Part shown: piece after piece, positions 35,583-47,007 of the stretch
Layout: each line of letters starts with the position of its first letter
Numbering within the stretch: position 1 is the first letter of the stretch
Assembly: GCA_037074615.1 (NCBI GenBank)
Contig: CM073562.1
Span: 5,751,001-5,815,000, forward strand
Source of the DNA: Leucaena leucocephala
Taxonomy: Eukaryota > Streptophyta > Magnoliopsida > Fabales > Fabaceae
Direction: 5' to 3'
Length of the DNA stretch: 64,000 nt
The notes under the pieces: generated by a model
Told to the model about the DNA's origin: nothing
What the model saw: the letters and a program-made list of their open reading frames with translations, nothing else
Databases searched by the model: none
Translations under genes and position numbers: made by a program

Positions 35583-37571
35583 TTTAGCATCAGAGCCTGA
35601 TTTGATATCACCTTTGTTTTGTTTATTGATCTTTTGTGCTTATAAGTAGTAATATGAGATAGAATATGGGACATATGGATTATAATATATTTGTTCTTAT
35701 CTTTTAACCATTTGTTTTCTTTTGCGATGGTGAGAGCGTGAGTGAAACCGAGAGAGTCACGACCACTGAGATTGGCAGAGAGAGCGAGTGCAAGAGGTGA
35801 GACAGAGGTAACCAGAATCTGGAGATCTGTAGCCATGAGAGGTTGCTGAGGGCTGGAGTACGATATCGCTGCCTGAAAAGCCGAACATACTCACTTGAAA
35901 TCACCACCAGAGAGACTGAGGGAGACGCCGTCTTGTGGCCGTGAAAGTCGCCATATACCGTCATTACTGGTTACTGGACATGACGCTATAAAAAAACCAC
36001 CGTCCAAGGAGAAACTCATCGCAAGAAATCACCTGTCCCAGCTCACTGGCGTCGCGCGTCTTTAGGTGACGCATCGCAACACCATGGCTTCTCTTTGGTT
36101 CAGGAGTGAGTCAGGTTAAGTTAACCCGACTCAGGTGAAAGCCTCCCCGAAATAGTGTGTGAGTCAAAACGCGCCATTTCACTAATGACAGGGCAGCTGA
36201 TTAAAAAAAATTGCAACATTTTGGGGCCATTAGCCTTTTTTAGCTGTACAACTTTTTGGGCCAGTCATTTTTTTTGTATTTTAGTTCTGTGCTGAAGCTT
36301 TTTATTCTAGGCTGTTTGTTGACAAAAAACAAAATTTGGAAAAGGTTTTCTGGGCCAAACAATTCACCTGTTTTTTTTTTTGGAAAGTCTACTGGGTTGT
36401 CGTTTAAGGGCTTATAGAATATTTTTTTATATGAAAATGATTTTGGGCCTGATTTGGGTTTAACATTTCTGAAAATTATTTTAGGCTCTATTTTTTTACT
36501 ATTGTATATGGGCCACTTGGTTTTATTTCTAAAAAATTATTTTTGGCCATTCAACTTGATTTTTCAGAATATTTTAATTACTATTACATGCACTACAAAT
36601 GTTTATTATTTTAATTTTGGAAAAAATGTATTTACAAATTTTAATCTTTATGTTATTTAATTGTCTACTTTTATATACTAATTTTTTCCTTAGCAATTAA
36701 ATTAACTATTTAATTTTTGTAAAAGCCTTTTGAGTTGAAATTAATTTATTAAATATTTTTGGGTGCATGGAATAGTGGGAGAATTTAAATTAAATTATTT
36801 AGTCATATTTATTGATTAAATTAATTTATTAAATGCTCCATTATGTTGTGCATATTTGGATTTGTATGCACGTTATTGATATTTGTGATTAGCATGCAGT
36901 TTTGTGAGGAGTAGTCACATCATCCGTATTTATTTTTGTTGCATGCATTAATTAATCACACATTTATCTTTAGCCACAGGTATATATCTCATGATTGTAT
37001 ATTTAATTATTTATTTTTGTTGCATGCATTAATTAATCACACATTTATCTTTACCCATAGGTAGATATCTCATGATTGTATATTTAATTAGGGGAGAATT
37101 AATTTCTCCATTAAGTTGTGCATATTTATATTTTCAATGCACATGAATGATATTTGTGGTTAGCGTGCAATTCTTTGAGGAGTAGCTACAACATCCTTAT
37201 TTATTGAATTTGTTGTATGCATTCATTAATCATATATGAATTTGAAATATCATTTGTAATTAAATGTATAGTTATGACTTATCTTTGCCCACAGGTATAT
37301 ATCTTATAATTGTACATTTAATTATAGTGGGATAGAATGACCTCGTTATTTGCTAATTAACCCACAGGTATTAGGAAATTACAAATGCGTTCTGATTCCA
37401 CCACTTGAGATAAATATATGGCTATGCTAATGTCTTTGCCCACAAGTAGATATTGATGATACGTATTTATGCTACATTTGAGCTCAGCATGCGTACATGG
37501 CATATTGACTTGTGATTGTTTCAAATTCTTATTGTGAGCTTATTTGTGCGTTTGTTTGTTTTTATTTTACA
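35583..37571 (+). other. copia-2 untranslated leader with internal repeats
   Basis: About 2 kb between the 5' LTR and the gag remnant with no long plus-strand frame. An 81-bp unit is tandemly duplicated at 36938-37018 and 37019-37099 (gttgcatgcattaattaatc...). A broader block, 36836-37003, recurs in diverged form at 37110-37325. A less AT-rich patch at 35700-36170 does not match any retrotransposon domain I know and could be foreign; its minus-strand frame (35704-35964) has no recognisable motif. Confidence 0.7.
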
Positions 37572-38060
37572 GATCCAATTACTGCCCCTAGGATTATGAC
37601 TGATGTAAACAACAAAATAATCTTAGATGGTAGCATTGACTATACTGACTGGAGAGACGATGTTTTGTTACAGCTCAATTTCTTGGACTTAGATTATGTC
37701 TTGAGGTTCAATAAACCTCTGAGACCTGATGATGCCTCCGATGACAGAGAGGCAAAGGAAATATATAATATGTGGGAGCAGAGTAACCACTTATCTCTTC
37801 ATCTTATAAAATAAAGGATCACTAGGAGAAGATGAGAGGTATGCTTTTATCGTGTGTTACTTTTAAATTCAACTTTTCTAGCGTAAATGATGACACTTAG
37901 TGGATTGACACTGGTTCGATGATCCATATTTTGACTACCATATAGGGATTTCTGTCAAGCAAGTTTCCACATTCCAATGAGGAATTTGTCCTTTCAGGCA
38001 GTGGGAGAGGAGACACTGTGAAAGCTATTGGAACTTTTCGCTTAACCTTTTCAAATAATC
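37572..38060 (+). pseudogene. copia-2 gag remnant and protease
   Basis: 37572-37814 reads a gag start (KIILDGSIDYTDWRDDVLL, then a stop after about 80 codons). The middle of gag and any zinc knuckle are missing. From about 37890 another frame reads WIDTGSMIHI, the aspartic protease motif, then KAIGTFRLTFSNNHILEL. The jump implies an internal deletion. Confidence 0.75.
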
Positions 38061-38075
38061 ATATTTTGGAACTTT

Positions 38076-39321
38076 ATGATATTTTTTTATGTTCATTCTT
38101 ATAATAGAAATTCGATTTCTATGTCAAAGCATATTCCATTTGATTATCATTTAGTTCTTTCTAAGAAATTTATGACTTTGACAAAGAATTATGTTTTGAT
38201 TGCGAATTTAGTTATGATTGATGGTTTGTTTAAAATTGTTTGTGATTTGCCTCAATCTCTTTCTGTTTTGTGTGGTACTAAGAGAAGTGTCATTGATAAG
38301 AATTCTTATAGCCTGTGGTATAGGAGATTGTGTCATATCTCTGTTAACAGAATCAAAAGGTTCAATAAAGATAGAATTCTTCTATCTTTAAACCATTTAG
38401 AGTTTGATTCTTGTGTGAATTGCATAAGGGAAAAGCAACTAATAAGTTACATAAGGAGCTAAAAGAAGTTCTGAGTTGCTAGAAATTATACATACGGATA
38501 TTTGTTGCCCTGATTTGACTGCACATGGTTAAAAGTACTTTATCACCTTTATTGATGATTACTCACGATACATGTATGTCTACATGCTTTATAATAAAAG
38601 TGAGATACTAGATGCTTTCAAAGAATATAAGGTAGAAGTAGAAAAATAAATTAGGAAACCAATCAAGATCGTGAGATCAGACTGTGGTGGTGAGTATTAT
38701 GGCAGATACACTAGTGAAGGACAAGCAACAGGTCTATTTGCTGATTTTCTTCGAGAGCAAGATATAGTGGCTCAATGTACTATGCCTAGATCACCTGACA
38801 TGAATGATGTAGCTGAAAGAAGAAATATGACCTTGTTGGATATGGTTAGGAGCATGATGAGTAGCTCCAAACTATCATTTTCTCTGTGGAAGGAAGCACT
38901 CAAGACAACCACATACATATTAAACAGGGTTCCAACAAAGGCAATGTCCAAGACACCCTTTGAAATCTGGAAAGGATGGAAACACAGTTTAAATCATTTC
39001 AAGGTATGGGGCTGTCTTGCGGAAGTAAGAGTGTATAATCCATAGGAGAAGAAGTTGGACCCTAAGACCATTAGAGCTTACTTTGTAAGCTATACGGAGA
39101 GATCTAAGGGTTATAAGTTTTATTGTCTTCCACCTTCTACAAAGTTTATAGAGTCTAGGAATGCCAAGTTTCTTGAGAATGATGTGATTAGTAGGAGTGA
39201 TTGTCTATTAGATGACCACATAGAGCGAGCCACTGACATAATTCATGAGGAAACATCAATAATTAATTATCATCCTACTGTAGGGATTGACATTGAACGT
39301 GATGTAGACCCTATGGGTTGA
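38076..39321 (+). pseudogene. copia-2 integrase region
   Basis: Pre-integrase zinc part with LWYRRLCHISVNRIKR and CVNCIREKQ (38290-38450), then in other frames the core: FITFIDDYSRYMYVYM, RSDCGGEYYGRY, and PDMNDVAERRNMTLLDMVRS with LNRVPTKAMSKTPFEIW (38671-39045). A stop splits the core from the following linker at 39046-39054, and others lie upstream. The D,D(35)E pattern is visible across the pieces. Confidence 0.85.
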
Positions 39322-39419
39322 CGGTGCTGAACAAGATGGACACATACCTGATAGCCAACCTATCACACAAGTGGAACCACCACAAAATGTGATAGAGGAT
39401 GTTATTATTCAGTAACCTG

Positions 39420-41094
39420 GTTCAAATTAAGGAGGTTAACTAGAGAGAGAAGACCGGCATTACCTGATGACTATGTAGTGTATTCTACTGAGGTTGACTA
39501 TGATGTAAGTGTTGAGAATTATCCTTTGTCGTTTACTCATGCTATGAAGAGTGTGAACTCTAAGTTGTGGGATGATGTTATGATTGATGAAATGAATTCT
39601 ATGGCAAACAACCATGTTTGGGAACTTATAGAGTTGTCTAGTAGGTCTAAAGCTATTGGCTATAAATGGGTTTACAAAACTAAGAGAGACTCACAAGGTA
39701 ACATCGATAGATGCAAGGTTATGTTAGTTGCCAAGGGCTTTACTCAAGTGGAAGGAATCGATTACAGTGAAACCTTTTCACCTGTATTTAAGAAATATTT
39801 ATTCCGTATCATCATGACATTGGTTGCCCATTTTGATCCGGAGTTGTACCATATGGATGTCAAGACTACTTTCCTCAATAGTGAACTGGAGGAAGAAGTC
39901 TATATGAAACAATCTGAGGGATTTATTGCAGAAGGTAAGGAACAATCGGTATGCAAGTTGAAGAAATTAATATATGGTTTGAAACAGGTTTCACGGCAGT
40001 GGTACTTGAAGTTTCATGAAGTGATCATGTCATTTGGTTTCTTTGAGAACATCATGGATGATTGTATATGCCACAAGGCTAGTGGGAGTAAAATCATATT
40101 TTTGATATTGTATGTGGATGACATACTACTTGCTACCAATGATCTGGGACTATTGCGGGAGGTGAAGTAGTTTCTGTTTAAGACTTTTGACATGAAAGAC
40201 ATGGGTGAAGCTTCTTATGTCATTGACATAAAGATCCATAGAGATAAAACCCAATATCTTGTAGGCTTGTCTCAAGAGGCTTACATTGTTAAAATTCTTG
40301 AACGATTCAGGATGCAGAACTGTTCATTTAACGTGGCTCCTATTGAAAAGGGAAACAAATTTAGTCTAATTCAATGTCATGAAATCGAACTTGGTAGGAA
40401 ACAGATGGAAATAGTCACATATGCCTCAACGGTAAGAAGTTTGATGTATGCACAGGTTTGTACAAGACTTGATATCGCTTTTACTGTGGGTATGTTGGAA
40501 AGATACTAAAGTAATCATAGGGAAGCACATTGGACAGCTACAAAAAAGGTGTTTAGGTATCTACAAGGCACTAAACACTACATGCTCACATACAGGAGAA
40601 CAGACAATTTGGACGTAATTAGATATTCAGATTCAGATCTTGGAGGATGCGTAGACACGAACAATTCTTCATCTAGTTGCATCTTCCTATTGGCAGAAGG
40701 AGCTATATTGTAGATAAGCACTAAGCAAACTCAAATAACTCATTCTACCGATGATGCTAAGTACATCGCGTGTTTTGAAGGAAGTTCACAAGATATTTGG
40801 ATAAGGAATTTCATTGCTGGGTTTAAGATTATGGATTCAGTCTCAAAGCCAATCAAAATGTACTGTGATAACGCAGCTGCGGTGGCCATAGCGAACAACA
40901 AAAAGAATAAAAGTCATAGCAAGTTTGTTGAACTTAAATTCCTTTGCTTGAGAGAGAGAGTTCAAGATGGCCATGTTTCTGTTGAACGCATCAGTACATT
41001 GGATATGTTGGCTGATCCTTTGACGAAAGGGTTGAAGCTGAACATTTTTGTCACACATGTACCTCATATGGAATTTCGTCCTACTTTTGATTAG
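39420..41094 (+). pseudogene. copia-2 reverse transcriptase and RNase H
   Basis: 39478-40170 holds the RT core: AIGYKWVYKTKRD, LVAKGFTQVEGIDYSETFSP, MDVKTTFLNSELEEEVYM and the catalytic ILYVDDILLA. A TAG follows, then MKDMGEASYVIDIKIHRD. RNase H is at 40510-41094 with SDSDLGGCVDTNNSSS, a TAG inside the next motif, and the end motif YCDNAAAVAIANN and DMLADPLTKGL. Stops are TAG or TAA at three or more places. Confidence 0.88.
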
Positions 41095-41366
41095 TGGAGG
41101 TATGAGTAATAAAATTGTATTTTGTGGTTTATCATTTCAAATTGTGATTGTATATATTTGTGTTATTGAAATTGATAAATATTGAGATAGAAACTGATGA
41201 ACATTGAGTTCATGTATAATGTGATACCCATTAAGTGATGGTGCTACCTATGATACATAGAAGGTAATACCCGATAAAAGGGGACTTATCATTTTGATTC
41301 TTGTAGTATAACATCAGTTTACCTAGACAGGGCAATGCCATTGAGTATACAGGCTAAGTGAGAGAA

Positions 41367-41839
41367 TATGAGATATTTATTTATTATATAACCTATTTAG
41401 ATATTAATTAGGATAATTAATAAATATTTTTGAGTGTGACCTGTAGTCATTGGGCCCAATCTAAAGTGGGTCATTGACTCAGTTTATTTAAAGTTAATTT
41501 TTTTATGGTAGAAATTAACAATTCAGTTAATCGTGAGATTATTTTCTAAGTCTAGAGCGAAATCTAATTCTTAGCTCTCTTCTGAAGGTTCCCCACTGGT
41601 GACGGCAGAAAATAAGTTGCCATCACTGTGCCTAATCACTAGCTGGAAGAACCTGTTGTTTATCTGACAGTGTTCTCTATTTGACATGTATCTTATTTGA
41701 TCCCAGTTCTCCTTAGATCAATCAAGTTAATGGCGAGAGATAACTTTAAGTCTTCCGCTGCATCTTATATATGTTTTATATTTATATATATCATAATCTT
41801 GATTGATTATATTATGTGTGAGATGTTTATTTTCTAACA
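41367..41839 (+). repeat. copia-2 3' LTR
   Basis: 473-bp copy of the LTR at 35116-35582. The first bases are TATGAG where the other LTR has TGTGGG, and 4 extra bases lie near 41378. Ends TTTATTTTCTAACA, then AACCA. Confidence 0.92.
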
Positions 41840-41844
41840 AACCA

Positions 41845-42411
41845 ATCATTTATGGCTTAAAAATTAGGTAAAAATTTTGAATAATATAGTGACTCGACAT
41901 TGTTTGATCAATTGCTGACTTTTGAAAAAAAAAACAATATTACAAATATGGTTAAGTTATATCTAAAATTTTAAAGTATTTTTTTAATAATATTTAATGT
42001 CTTAAACTAATTTATATAGTATCTTAAAATATTTTTTTATAATATTAAGTATCCTAAATTACTTTTTTTAGCAATTTTGTATATATCCAATAACTTAAAA
42101 TAGTTTTAATAATATTTAATATCTTAAATTTAAGATACTCGTTATTATTGATAAAAATATTTTAAAGATAAAATTATATAAAAAATATTAGATGTTAATA
42201 AAAAATATTTTAAAATATTAGATAAAGTTCGGATTAATATAGGGTAGTTAGCGTTATTTAGAAAATAATTTTGAGGATACCGAATCTTAACCCATATCAG
42301 TTTACAATTTACAATAAATTGATCTAAACTAAAATGAGATTTAAACAATACTAGTAAGTCGTCATTTGAATCAATGTTGGAATAATTATATATATACACA
42401 CATATACAAAG

Positions 42412-42443
<32 letters not shown>

Positions 42444-43088
42444 GTATGTATATATATTATATTTGCCTCGTTTCTGTCAACACCAACTTTTGAAAACTGT
42501 ATTTTCATATGGGCGAGTTCATTATTTAGTTAATTTTTTATTTATCGTCAAGGAACATTGGGAAACTGAAATTGAGTATATTTAGATATTTATACAGTTT
42601 CATACCGACTTGGCTTTCCCAGGCGGCTAGTGGGAATTTAAAAATTAATTAAATAACTAATTAAAACGACGAATCATTAATTAGAATTGTTCAGAAAAAA
42701 TATGGCAAAAGAAAAAATAATTGTTCGGAAAAAAAAATAAACGTGAAAATAATGCTATTGTATAGTTCCTAGCTCCACCACTCCAAACATTTCGAGCTTT
42801 TGTAATTTTTCAAAATTATTCTTATTTTATACTTTGTCTGTTCAAAATTATAAGACATTTTTCTACTCTTTAATTTCTATTTACAAAATATAAACAATTT
42901 TTGTGTTTTTTATGAATAATTAATGAAGTTTCTCTCTCTCAAAAATGCCTTTAATGAATATTTGAAATTAATGAGATTTTCATATTTATTTGTGGTTAAG
43001 TTATCCTATTAAATAAGGGGAGACATAAAAAGAGTATGTGATTTTAAATGATGTTAATTGTTTTCTTGGGGGTGAAAGCATATACGTA
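41845..43088. other. AT-rich intergenic DNA, no gene seen
   Basis: 41930-42230 repeats the motif aatatttaatrtcttaaa several times and in both orientations, so it may be an old folded element. A TA run lies at 42417-42443. No gene was recognised. Confidence 0.4.
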
Positions 43089-43226
43089 GTTAAGAAAAAG
43101 CCCACTTGAATTTTGAAAATACAAATTGAGCATGTGAATATGTAAAAAGATAAATTGGGCAGGAGACCCAATCTGTCATTTATAAATTTAAGTGAAAATA
43201 CCAAATAGCCCTAGAAGCATTTGAAG
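43089..43226 (+). repeat. Left terminal inverted repeat of the Pack-MULE candidate
   Basis: Begins GTTAAGAAAAAGCCCACTTG and contains AATTTAAGTGAAAAT and CCCTAGAAG near its inner end. Each block matches the reverse complement of 49827-49964 in the same order and at the same spacing. Confidence 0.8.
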
Positions 43227-43297
43227 AAAAAATTGAAGAATGAAACTTATAACAAAATGAAGCGAGAGAAAAATTAGGAGAACAGAACTAAATTGCC

Positions 43298-43685
43298 TTG
43301 TTTGCTTCGCTGGTTCATCACGAATCTCACTACCCACCAACTTTTGCTTACTTAATTTTAAGTTGTCACCAAGATAAGGACCAGATCTTTAGGTTGTTGC
43401 TGGCAGTTTATCATCCAAGGAATCGGTATCTCCTACATCTAGGGCGGGACGCGAATGATGAAGAAAGGCCTAAGTTGGTTGCGGTAATTAGGTCAGTGCT
43501 TGCGATTCGTGCTTTTGGGAATGTAGATATGGTGGGCAAGGCCAATTGGGTTACCTACTTGGGCTCCACCAATATTGGCATTACACTACGAGCTGCGGTG
43601 AAATTAGATAGTAGGTGGAATTAGTTCATCACTTTGAATGCTTATGATTATCCCCTCATCACCCAAGATGGCATGCTGATTCGGT
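43298..43685 (+). pseudogene. GLCAT14-like (beta-glucuronosyltransferase, GT14) exon fragment
   Basis: GLCAT14 enzymes are Golgi type-II membrane proteins that add glucuronic acid to arabinogalactan proteins. The fragment reads PPTFAYLI, then DKDQIFRLLLAVYHPRNRYL, AIRAFGNVDMVGKANWVTYL, GSTNIGITLRAAVK and, past a TAG in place of Trp, FITLNAYDYPLITQDG. This is one continuous part of the first exon of that family. Its start (signal anchor) is missing and the match ends in mid-exon. A short internal loss (about 4 residues after LRAA) is also seen. It lies just inside the left TIR, which fits transposon capture. It is not a working gene. Confidence 0.85.
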
Positions 43686-44904
43686 AATCTATGCTTGTGT
43701 TTTTCTTTTATTTTTTTATTAATTTGTACTATGTACCTTGTGTTTTATTTTTAAATTCACACACAATTTTGATTTAAGTGCACTTGTTTTGGACCTAGAA
43801 TATCGTATTAAATGAAGACTTAGTTTTTCTAAATTGAGCGTTAATGCAAAATAGCTTGGTCACATATGCCCGCGTTTTCATTTGGCTTTTGACTTTTCCC
43901 AGTCTCTGTGAAAGTGTTTCCATAACAGCTGAGTCTCTATTTTTTTGTTAAGAGAATTGTACTATTCTATTTAAGTAATATTAGTTGTCTTAATTTTATA
44001 TTTATGAGGGTCCTAATTCTAGTTCCAAGTTGAGATTTTGAGTTTCTCTACTCTGTGCCATTTTTTGTTGTGTAGTATAATGTTATTCTTATTTTCTCCA
44101 CAATTTTCTATCCTATATGCCTAGAATTTTGCAATTTTGATGGTTAGAGAAGCTGATGGGAACATAAGAGAAAATAAGTGTGGCCAAAATCTACATACAG
44201 AAGCCTTAACTTCATTCTTCATTGATTAAATTATGTCATACTTTGTTGATTGAAATATACAAAAATCATAATAGTTAGTTGCGATAACACTCTAACATTT
44301 GATTTCCACTGTGTGCTGATAATGGTTCTTCACAAAACTTGAAATTTTAAGTGTTGATGTTGATTGAAGAATAAAGAAGCCACCGAACTTGTTCAAGTGG
44401 CTTGTTCCTTTAGCAAGGTTAATGGGAGATTTTAGGTTTAGTATTAGTGGGTGTGATACCCGCAAAATGTATTTTGCTTTGCTTTTCATAGGTTAGAAAG
44501 GATTAGAAAATTCAAAGGACCTTGTACAGATTGAATAAGCCACTTTAGCAAGTGGAAGAGCTCCTCCAAGACTAGATGCATATACCATTAACGGTCATCC
44601 ATGCCGTATCTACAATTGCTCCATTAATGGTATATGAGATAGCAAACAATACTACAATCTAATTATGATGAAGAATATGATATACTGTTATCTAGATTGC
44701 TTTAAATTACCTCACAGTGGGTTTTAATAACAATCCCTAAAAAAGAAAATGATTCATAACTTCAACCTGTTATAAACATATCTGACTAAAAATGACTGCT
44801 CTTCTAATATAATCTATCATAACTTATAACTCCTTGTACTTGAAGTTTTTGTCTCCCCTTTTCCTTTTTTTTCTCTCATATATGTTTTTTTCCAACATTT
44901 TAGA

Positions 44905-45554
44905 TGTTCATAAAATTGATGTGATTACTGGGAAGACCTATATGTTAAAAATTATTAATGAAAAATATAAGTTTCACTTAGCCCAAGATGTCAATTCTAG
45001 AAGCTTATTATAGGAAGATAAATAGATCATATATTGAAGATTTTTTTGATGCACCCCTAAAGCTCTATGACTTTGTATATTAATAAAATTCATTATGATA
45101 CACAGTTATTGAATGGCACCAGAACAAAGGTCCTTGAATATAGCAGTAAGGTGCAAATAATTTTGTAGGACACTAGTACAATAAACACTGAAAATCACCC
45201 AATGCATTTTCATGGTTATAGCTTTTATGTCATAGGTTATGGCACAGTAAACTATAACCCACAAATTGCACAATTCAATTTAGTGGATCCCCCTTACATG
45301 AGCACAGTCGAAGTTCCAGTGGGTGGATGAGCATCAATCCATTCGTTGATGATAATCTAGGTATAAAAATGTAAAACAACTATCTTTTTTGTCTTTTTAG
45401 CTGTTTGGTTTAATGTTTCTGTCATCTTTTTGCAGGGGTACGCTACATGCCTTGTCACATTATGATGTTTATTGTGAAGAATGGAAAATGATAGCAAGAA
45501 TCCTTAGCACACCCTCCCACAGTCATGCCACAACCTGATCTGGATTATGTTTAA
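44905..45554 (+). pseudogene. Laccase (multicopper oxidase) 3' fragment
   Basis: Laccases are apoplastic copper oxidases that polymerise lignin monomers. From about 45050 the sequence reads, in changing frames, TRTKVLEYSSKVQIIL, then DTSTINTENHPMHFHGYSFYV (one copper motif, HPMHFHG), GYGTVNYNPQIAQFNLVDPP and YMSTVEVPVGG. An intron of 75 bp (45361-45435, GT-AG) is kept, then VRYMPCHI and MMFIVKNG, ending in a proline-rich tail with a stop at 45552-45554. The HCH copper motif reads PCH and part of the segment after it is missing. Stops split the first exon. The kept intron argues for capture of genomic DNA, not an mRNA copy. Confidence 0.85.
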
Positions 45555-45734
45555 ATTGTTGTAATGTCTAACTTTTGTACTGTTTCATTTTTAGAAAGTT
45601 CATGGAATATGATGTATAGTGTTAATGTTTGCTTGTCATTTGCTCATATGTAATATAAATGTTGTCATGGGTAGGATATTTGTTGTAAGTGTCATAAGTT
45701 AAGTGGTCAATGTAATCAATAAAATTGTACAGTA

Positions 45735-47007
45735 TGTTATGACTATAAGTTGTAAATACCATAGTAAGAGTTGCAAATTTATCAGAAGAGTGGCAAACTA
45801 ACTGCATTAGTTCCTCATAAAATGAGTTATAAATCCTATTATGGAAGTTGTAAATACCATTGTCGGAGTTGCAAATACCATTTGAAAAGTTACAAATCAT
45901 ATTATGGCAGATACAAATCTCATTATCAGAGTTGGAAATCCAATTTTGGCAATTGGGAGAAAGACTGTAGCTAACATTGTAGCTTTGACTAGGTGAAGTT
46001 GTAAACTCCATTATAAGAAGTTGCAAATCCTATAGGTGAAGTTACAAACCCCTTTGGTGAAGTTTCAAATCCCATAGAAAAAGTTACAAATCCTATTGAT
46101 AAAGTTGCAAATACTGTTAGCTAAGTTGAACACTAAAATATTGTTGCAAATCTCATTCTTTAAGGGAACTTTACAAAAATTGAACATTAAAAAGTGATTA
46201 ATTAAGTCAGAATATCAGTCGATCAATGGTTGAAGTTATTACAAATACCATTACTTCTTCTCTGTTGTGGGAGTTATAAATATCATTGCGGTAGTTGCAA
46301 ATACCATTGGTAAAATTGAAAATCTTATTGTGGAAGTAGCAAATACTAGTAGGAGTTATAAATACCATTGATAAACTTACAAATACCATTGGCAAAGCTG
46401 CAAATACTATTGTGGGAGTTACAAATAATATTGGCAAAGTTTTTAATCCTATTGGCAAAGTTGCTTCTTTTCCATTGTAGGAGTTGCAAATATCATTGGC
46501 AAAATTATAAATACTATTGTGGGAGTTGCAAATACTATTGACAAAGTTGTTAATCCCTTTTGCAAAGTTGCTTCTTCTCCGTGGTAGGAGTTGCAAATAC
46601 CATTACGGAAATTACAAATACCATTGTGGAAGTTGTAAATCCCATTAGACGAGTTGCAAATACTATTATAGGAATTGCAAATCCCATTAGCAATAGGTTA
46701 CAATTTCAATTGTAAATGTCATTGCAGGAGTTACAAATATCATTGTTCAAGTTGCAAATCCTATTAGACGAGTTGCAAATGCTATTATAGGAGTTACAAA
46801 TCCCATTAGCAATATGTTACAATTTCAGTTGTAAATATTATTATAGGAGTTGTAAATCTCATTGTTCAAGTTACAAATTCCATTAGACGAGTTGTAAATT
46901 TCATTACAAGAGTTACAAATCCCATTAGCAATAGGTTACAATTTCAGTTGTAAATATCATTGTTGAAGTTGTAAATCCCATTACATGAGTTGTAAATCTT
47001 ATTAGCA
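45735..47007. repeat. 21-bp minisatellite with 119-bp higher-order repeat
   Basis: A long array built on a unit like gttgcaaataccattgtrgga (21 bp). Clean 21-bp steps are seen at 45848-45955 and throughout 46590-47007. Between these the array is diverged and broken by short gaps. From 46651 the order becomes regular: five blocks of 21, 21, 35, 21 and 21 bp form a 119-bp unit repeated three times (46651-46769, 46770-46888, 46889-47007). As 21 is a multiple of 3, all strands show open frames with 7-residue repeats (NSICNSH or SCKYHCR types); these are by-products of the repeat. Further single units occur at 47545-47625. Confidence 0.9.

Larger units (their letters stand above)
35116..41839 (+). 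mobile_element. Ty1/copia LTR retrotransposon copia-2 (6.7 kb, degenerate)
   Basis: Plus-strand element with LTRs 35116-35582 and 41367-41839, near-matching flanks GACCA (35111-35115) and AACCA (41840-41844), and a primer site reading AGCATCAGAGCC soon after the 5' LTR. Internal order is leader, gag remnant, protease, integrase, reverse transcriptase, RNase H. Several TAG/TAA stops interrupt the polyprotein, so it is dead. The leader (35583-37570) is unusually long and carries internal repeats, while gag is much shortened. Different family from copia-1 by LTR length and sequence. Confidence 0.92.

Noticed and set aside
35704..35964. 86-residue minus-strand open frame in the copia-2 leader
   Set aside because: Ser/Leu-rich with no motif and on the strand opposite to the element.
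46207..46596. Repeat protein with 7-residue units (and the plus-strand frame at 45771-45974)
   Set aside because: Any 21-bp repeat gives open heptad frames on both strands; no start context, promoter or conserved family supports a gene.
45735..47007. CRISPR-like array
   Set aside because: Repeats are contiguous 21-bp units without unique spacers, and the genome is a plant's; it is a minisatellite.
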